64,000 bases of DNA, from NCBI RefSeq assembly GCF_900183385.1, contig NZ_FXUT01000008.1, positions 62,001 to 126,000 of the forward strand. The letters are read 5' to 3'. Of this stretch, positions 60,392-64,000 are shown in pieces (position 1 is the first letter of the stretch; the number at the start of each line of letters is the position of its first letter). A program made the position numbers and the translations under genes. This DNA is from Listeria costaricensis. GTDB lineage: Bacteria; Bacillota; Bacilli; Lactobacillales; Listeriaceae. The notes beneath the pieces are model-generated. The model saw only the letters and a program-made list of their open reading frames with translations. It was not told the origin of the DNA and ran no database searches.

Positions 60392-60653
60392 AGGGGCTAT
60401 TTATCAGGAAAAATTGAAAGTTTAAAAATGTTCATGTAGCTGGAAATATGGATGGGTTTTGTTAGATGAAAATTTGATTTAGTGGGGAATAAATTTTTTT
60501 AGGATGGGAAAAATTCAGGCTCGATTGGATGGGTATTTGAAAAGAAGAAGCTGAAATGAAGCAAAATCCATTTTGGGAAATGGGTCTCTAATGCTTGATT
60601 TTAGCTTCTCTTATTTTGAGTGATATGATGAAGCGCCCTTTTTATTTTTGCTA
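60392..60653. other. intergenic region between toxin locus and oxidoreductase operon
   Basis: This stretch of about 260 bases is AT-rich. Apart from the terminator-like inverted repeat at 60547-60610 I see no gene, and nothing else I can name. Confidence 0.5.
60547..60610 (-). terminator. long stem-loop after the oxidoreductase operon
   Basis: AGAAGCTGAAATGAAGC (60547-60563) and GCTTGATTTTAGCTTCT (60594-60610) form a 17-bp stem with two mismatched or wobble positions. On the minus strand it is followed by TCTTTTC. It lies 44 bases beyond the minus-strand stop codon. Confidence 0.6.
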
Positions 60654-61643
60654 TTAGGCGTCAGTAGGAAATTTCATTCTGGCAGACTTTCGAGCTTCAG
60701 TGAGCAGTTCCATCACTGTCAGACTGTGGGCAAGGGCTGCTTTGGCGGCTGTGAAATCCTGCTGATCAATGATTTTGGCAAAGGCGACAAATTCATCATA
60801 CATGCGGTGCGGCTCTGTGCGCAGATCAATCGTGCTGCTTTCGCCGGAAATGCGATCTGTCCAGGTCACACTCGGCACCGTGTTTGCGGGTCCATTTACC
60901 TCAAGTGTGCCGTTTTCAGCTTGAATGGTGACACTAGACGTGGCTGCACAGTCCTTTGCCCCGATCAGAACGGCTTTGAACGCCCCGTAGTCGAGCGACA
61001 AAATCCCAGATGTATCAATGCCCTGAGCCAGATTGGCCGCATAGTCGAGCCGCTTCGGACGACCAAACAGCCCGACCAGAAAGTGCAGATTGTAGCTGTT
61101 CAAGTCCATCAGTGCACCGCCAGACTTGGCCGGGTCAAAAGCCGGCAGAATTGTCCCTGCCTTGAAAGCATCATAGCGCGAGGAATATTGGGAATAATTG
61201 GCCTGAATAATCTTGACCGGGCCGATTTTGGGCAGCTGTTCCCGAATCGCTTGGTAGTTTGGCGAATATTGGTTGGTGATCGCCTCGAGTAGCAGCAGAT
61301 GACCTGCCTCCGCGACGGCTGCCAGTTCCTCCAGCTCAGCCAGGTTACTCGTGAAAGGCTTTTCGCAAATGACATGCTTGCCAGCCAGAAGTGCCTGCTT
61401 GGCGAATGAAAAGTGGAGATGATTCGGAAGCGCAATGTAAACCGTGTCGATCGTCTGCTCCGCCAGAAAGGCCTCCCAATCAGTAAATACTGCTGCAAGC
61501 CCGAATTTATTCTGCAATTCGGCCAAATGTTCCCCGGCAGATGGACGGCCATAGATTGCGGCTAATTGAATCTCCGGAATTTTCTCCAAAACAGGCAGCA
61601 CGTCTTGCACGATCATGCCGTGCCCGATAATACCTAGCCTCAT
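60654..61643 (-). CDS. Gfo/Idh/MocA-family oxidoreductase (first copy)
   Basis: This 329-residue NAD(P)-dependent sugar dehydrogenase-like enzyme has the dinucleotide loop GIIGHGMIVQDVL and the family EKP motif in VICEKPFTS, followed by the C-terminal GFO_IDH_MocA_C region with LMDLNSYNLHFLVGLFG. It is one base downstream of a second family member, with its ribosome-binding site AAAGGAGTG inside the end of that gene. The substrate, probably a sugar or inositol, is unknown. Composition looks richer in G+C than the window start. Confidence 0.85.
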   Translation of the reverse strand: MRLGIIGHGMIVQDVLPVLEKIPEIQLAAIYGRPSAGEHLAELQNKFGLAAVFTDWEAFLAEQTIDTVYIALPNHLHFSFAKQALLAGKHVICEKPFTSNLAELEELAAVAEAGHLLLLEAITNQYSPNYQAIREQLPKIGPVKIIQANYSQYSSRYDAFKAGTILPAFDPAKSGGALMDLNSYNLHFLVGLFGRPKRLDYAANLAQGIDTSGILSLDYGAFKAVLIGAKDCAATSSVTIQAENGTLEVNGPANTVPSVTWTDRISGESSTIDLRTEPHRMYDEFVAFAKIIDQQDFTAAKAALAHSLTVMELLTEARKSARMKFPTDA

Positions 61644-61644
61644 T

Positions 61645-62664
61645 TTAGTGACACTCCTTTATACCCGTTTCGAGCATCTGCATTTGCAGCAAAGTTTCTT
61701 CATCGCGAACAATTTTGGCAGCACCATGGCGAATCATTTCATAGAGACCATCATAAATGCGCCCGTAATCGCCTTTTTCAGAGGGGACTTTTTCCTCGTG
61801 ATAGAGCCCATTTTCATCCAAATAGGTCAGTGTGCCGTAATGTTCCGGCAGATCAAGACCGAAATCAGGATGCCCTTCCGGCAGATAAAATAATTTCAGA
61901 TGTTCTTCCTGCCGATCTTTGGTTTCTTTCACAAACATGCCGTTTTTTCCGTAAACGACAAAGCTTGGCCGCGGTTTGATCCGGTAGTAGCTGGAATTGA
62001 CGGAGATTTTCAAACGGTCGTAAAAAAGATCCAAATCGAAGTAGTCATTCAGTCGACCGCTTCCAAGCAACTGCCGAACCTCGTAGTGAACGGAATCTGG
62101 TTTGCCGAAGTAGCTGATGACCTGATCGAGTGTATGGCAGCCGTGACCGTATAAAAAGCTGGCATAGGGATCAAAGTGATGTGTATTTTCGGGGACCTCT
62201 GGACGGAAATAGTCATAGTGCATTTCGACCTCTAGCAGATCACCTAGTTTGCCACTTTCGATCACTTTTTGAACCGTCAGAAAATCGGAATCGAAACGGC
62301 GGTTCTGATAGCACTGGACGATCAGCCCTTTTTGCTTGGCATAGCTGAAAATGTCCTCCGCCTGTGCAGCTGTCAGCATGAATGGCTTTTCAACCAGCAC
62401 ATGTTTGTCATGGTCGAGCGCCCGTTTCGCATATTCATAATGGGAATCTTGCAGGGTTGTAATCACGATCAGTTCGATTTCCGTATCATTCAGTAATTCA
62501 TTCAGATCCGTTGTATAATGAATATGATCCGGCTTTTGCCACGAATCATGGTCAGGGTTTCTGCGATAGATGGTTTTTACTTGCAAATTTTCACGTTGCA
62601 GAACGAAAGGCAAATGATAGCGATTGGTGCTTTTTCCATTGCCGATGTAGCCGATTTTTAACAT
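61645..62664 (-). CDS. Gfo/Idh/MocA-family oxidoreductase (second copy)
   Basis: This 339-residue protein has the loop KIGYIGNGKSTNRYH, the EKP motif in VLVEKPFMLT, and a distal GHGCHTLDQVISYFG block. It resembles the YvaA/IolX group of Bacillus. The ATG at 62664 follows GGAG; an open frame to 62697 is not used. The two copies share only the family core, so they are not a recent duplication. They are divergent from the RpiR regulator. Confidence 0.85.
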   Translation of the reverse strand: MLKIGYIGNGKSTNRYHLPFVLQRENLQVKTIYRRNPDHDSWQKPDHIHYTTDLNELLNDTEIELIVITTLQDSHYEYAKRALDHDKHVLVEKPFMLTAAQAEDIFSYAKQKGLIVQCYQNRRFDSDFLTVQKVIESGKLGDLLEVEMHYDYFRPEVPENTHHFDPYASFLYGHGCHTLDQVISYFGKPDSVHYEVRQLLGSGRLNDYFDLDLFYDRLKISVNSSYYRIKPRPSFVVYGKNGMFVKETKDRQEEHLKLFYLPEGHPDFGLDLPEHYGTLTYLDENGLYHEEKVPSEKGDYGRIYDGLYEMIRHGAAKIVRDEETLLQMQMLETGIKECH

Positions 62665-62766
62665 AACATTCACTCCATTTCTAACTGTTGCTTTCATTAT
62701 AACGGGAGCGGGATGGAAAAACTATTGTGGACGTTGGTGTTAGGGGATTTAGGTAAAAAAGTTCAT

Positions 62767-62808
62767 TTTCATGCTGAAATAGAATGATAAAAGTGGAAAA
62801 AAAGTTCA
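62767..62808 (+). promoter_or_regulatory. possible RpiR operator region
   Basis: TTTCA-TGC-TGAAA (62767-62779) is an inverted repeat of the type found for RpiR-family regulators. AAAAAAGTTCA occurs at 62755-62765 and again at 62798-62808. All lie between the divergent oxidoreductase operon and the regulator gene. Confidence 0.4.
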
Positions 62809-62824
62809 GAAAGAGGTTGTGAAA

Positions 62825-63664
62825 ATGCTGTTTAACGACTTATTTAGGCTAAAAAAAGCGACAGATGCCGATAAAAATATTATGGAATATCTCGAAAAAA
62901 ATCCCGAAAGCATTGAAAAATTAACGATTCAAGAGCTTGCCGCGCGCACATACAGTTCCAATGCAAGCGTTGTTCGATTCGCTCGCAAGCTGGGATTTGG
63001 TGGTTTCAGGGAGCTGAAAGTGCAACTGATCAAACTTGTCGAGCAAAACAACTATGCGCTGTCAGAGATCAACCCCGATGTGCCATTTCGGTATGATACA
63101 TCCATTAAAAAAATCAGCCGAGATATGATGCAGTTGACAAATCAGACGCTGCTGGAAAGTTATCAGTCTTTAGACGAGGCGGCATTGTTCACTGCGACAA
63201 AACGGCTTTATGAGGCTGACCGGATTTTTATATATGCAGCAGGAGATTCGCAGATTCGGGCGCAAAGTTTTCAAAATAAGCTTTGGAAAATCAATAAGTA
63301 TCCCATCCTGGCCACAAGCCGCAGCGAATGGGCGGTCAACACGACTAATATCACCAGCCGTGACTGCGCACTTTTTATCAGCTATACAACAAAGTCCAAT
63401 CAGGATTTAAAAGCGGCCCAGTATTTGCAGCAGGAGCATGTTCCGCAAATTCTGATTACTTCTCATACGGATACAGAGCTAGCGGGATTGATGGATGTTC
63501 TTTTGAAAATTCCGCGTTTGGAGAGTGATGAACAGGAAAAAATCGCGACATTCTCTTCCCAAATGGCGATTGAATATACATTAAATGTCCTGTTTTCAAC
63601 AATTTATCAGATTGATTATGAGGCGAATCGGGCGCATCAATTGAAGCGGGAAGATTTATCTTAA
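62825..63664 (+). CDS. RpiR/MurR-family transcriptional regulator with SIS domain
   Basis: This 279-residue regulator has an N-terminal RpiR helix-turn-helix (LTIQELAARTYSSNASVVRFARKLGF) and a C-terminal SIS domain (about 110-245) that binds a phosphosugar (IFIYAAGDSQIRAQ, LFISYTTKSNQDLKAAQYL). The ATG at 62825 is eight bases after AAGAGG; a GTG at 62819 is too close. Its position between two divergent oxidoreductases and galK suggests control of sugar genes on one or both sides. Confidence 0.85.
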   Translation: MLFNDLFRLKKATDADKNIMEYLEKNPESIEKLTIQELAARTYSSNASVVRFARKLGFGGFRELKVQLIKLVEQNNYALSEINPDVPFRYDTSIKKISRDMMQLTNQTLLESYQSLDEAALFTATKRLYEADRIFIYAAGDSQIRAQSFQNKLWKINKYPILATSRSEWAVNTTNITSRDCALFISYTTKSNQDLKAAQYLQQEHVPQILITSHTDTELAGLMDVLLKIPRLESDEQEKIATFSSQMAIEYTLNVLFSTIYQIDYEANRAHQLKREDLS

Positions 63665-63675
63665 TTTAAAAATAC

Positions 63676-63711
63676 GTCGGATGGAGAGTGCTGCTTCATT
63701 CGATTTTTTTA
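63676..63711 (+). terminator. terminator after rpiR-type gene
   Basis: TCGGATG pairs with CATTCGA (one G-U), followed by seven T. Confidence 0.85.
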
Positions 63712-63723
63712 TACCAATAAAAT

Positions 63724-63765
63724 TTTAGTAAAACTATTGATAAAATTTACTAAATGTATTATGAT
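63724..63765 (+). promoter_or_regulatory. galK promoter with two operator-like repeats
   Basis: TTGATA (63737-63742)-17 bp-TATGAT (63760-63765). TTTAGTAAA (63724-63732) and its inverse TTTACTAAA (63746-63754) flank the -35, with centres 22 bp apart, two helical turns. This fits a repressor that binds two sites, perhaps GalR-like. Confidence 0.55.
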
Positions 63766-63796
63766 AAGGGCAAGAAAAAGCGAAGGAGGAAGATTT

Positions 63797-64000
63797 ATGC
63801 AAATAGAACAGCTGACGGAACGATTTGAACAAGTTTTTGATGTGACAAATGGAAAGCGCTTTTTTGCTCCGGGGCGTATTAATTTGATCGGGGAGCATAC
63901 AGACTATAATGGCGGACATGTTTTTCCCTGTTCGATCACGATTGGGACATATGGCATTGCGAAAAAGCGGGAAGACGGGCGGATTCGTCTCTATTCTGAA
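63797..64000 (+). CDS. galK: galactokinase (3'-truncated by window edge)
   Basis: The first 68 codons are present. The galactokinase signature GRINLIGEHTDYNGGHVFP is complete, containing the galactose-binding Glu-His-Thr-Asp. GAAGGAGGAAGA precedes the ATG. It phosphorylates galactose at C1 in the Leloir pathway; galE and galT should follow outside the window. Confidence 0.95.
   Translation, partial: MQIEQLTERFEQVFDVTNGKRFFAPGRINLIGEHTDYNGGHVFPCSITIGTYGIAKKREDGRIRLYSE

Noticed and set aside
60547-60610. A further copy of the ComK-type element (ATTTTAGCTTCT shared with the comFA region)
   Set aside because: The boxes here have the wrong spacing (N4), and the repeat is better read as a stem-loop terminator of the minus-strand operon.
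60648-61292. A long open frame on the plus strand opposite the first oxidoreductase
   Set aside because: It is the antisense shadow of a well supported gene with G+C-rich codons. The predicted protein shows no family pattern.

Overview
The window is a 64 kb stretch of a low-to-moderate GC Firmicutes chromosome. Its gene content and order match the genus Listeria or a close relative in Listeriaceae. The run atpA-G-D-C, murA, mbl, fabZ, tagA-menC-tagO, lytR, an orphan degU, degV, comFA-comFC, hpf, secA-prfB, ftsEX with two secreted hydrolases, cls, phoPR-pstSCAB-phoU, uvrBA, the YvlB/C/D-type envelope genes, hprK-lgt-ppaX and trxB follows the order I recall for L. monocytogenes (roughly lmo2530 down to lmo2478). 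Several accessory genes are not at this place in L. monocytogenes as far as I recall: a GH18 chitinase between hpf and secA, an ArsR regulator with a P-type metal ATPase after phoU, a type I toxin-antitoxin locus after trxB, and two Gfo/Idh/MocA oxidoreductases with an RpiR regulator and galK. The species is therefore probably not L. monocytogenes. I cannot name it from the sequence alone.

Layout. 1-8.3 kb: F1F0 ATPase genes, then envelope and fatty-acid genes (murA, mbl, fabZ) and a competence-type SSB. 8.4-13.9 kb: wall-polymer genes tagA and tagO with menC between them, an LCP protein, an acetyltransferase and a YigZ protein. 13.9-18.9 kb: orphan degU, degV, the comF genes and hibernation factor hpf. 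18.9-20 kb: a secreted chitinase on the minus strand. 20-32.6 kb: secA, prfB with its programmed frameshift, a YitT membrane protein, ftsEX followed by an NlpC/P60 and an M23 hydrolase with matching coiled coils, cardiolipin synthase and a membrane PDZ protein. 32.8-40.7 kb: the phosphate regulon. 40.7-45.5 kb: small genes and the metal efflux pair. 45.5-50.5 kb: uvrBA. 50.7-54.2 kb: the envelope-stress operon with a decayed first gene. 54.3-60 kb: hprK, lgt, ppaX, an acetyltransferase, a TPR protein and trxB. 60-64 kb: toxin-antitoxin and sugar-related genes, ending inside galK.

How the genes work together. Much of the window serves the cell envelope: precursor synthesis (murA), wall polymer (tagA, tagO, lytR), shape (mbl), controlled hydrolysis (ftsEX plus hydrolases), lipids (fabZ, cls, lgt) and stress sensing. 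The intergenic DNA carries readable regulation: ComK-type AT-boxes before ssbB and comFA, PhoP repeats before pstS, a LexA-like box before uvrBA, an ArsR operator before the P-type ATPase, a SigB-type promoter before hpf, and a cre site plus a NagR/DasR-like palindrome before the chitinase. The least expected element is a compact type I toxin-antitoxin locus at about 60.03-60.39 kb: a 29-residue membrane peptide on the minus strand and a convergent antisense RNA.
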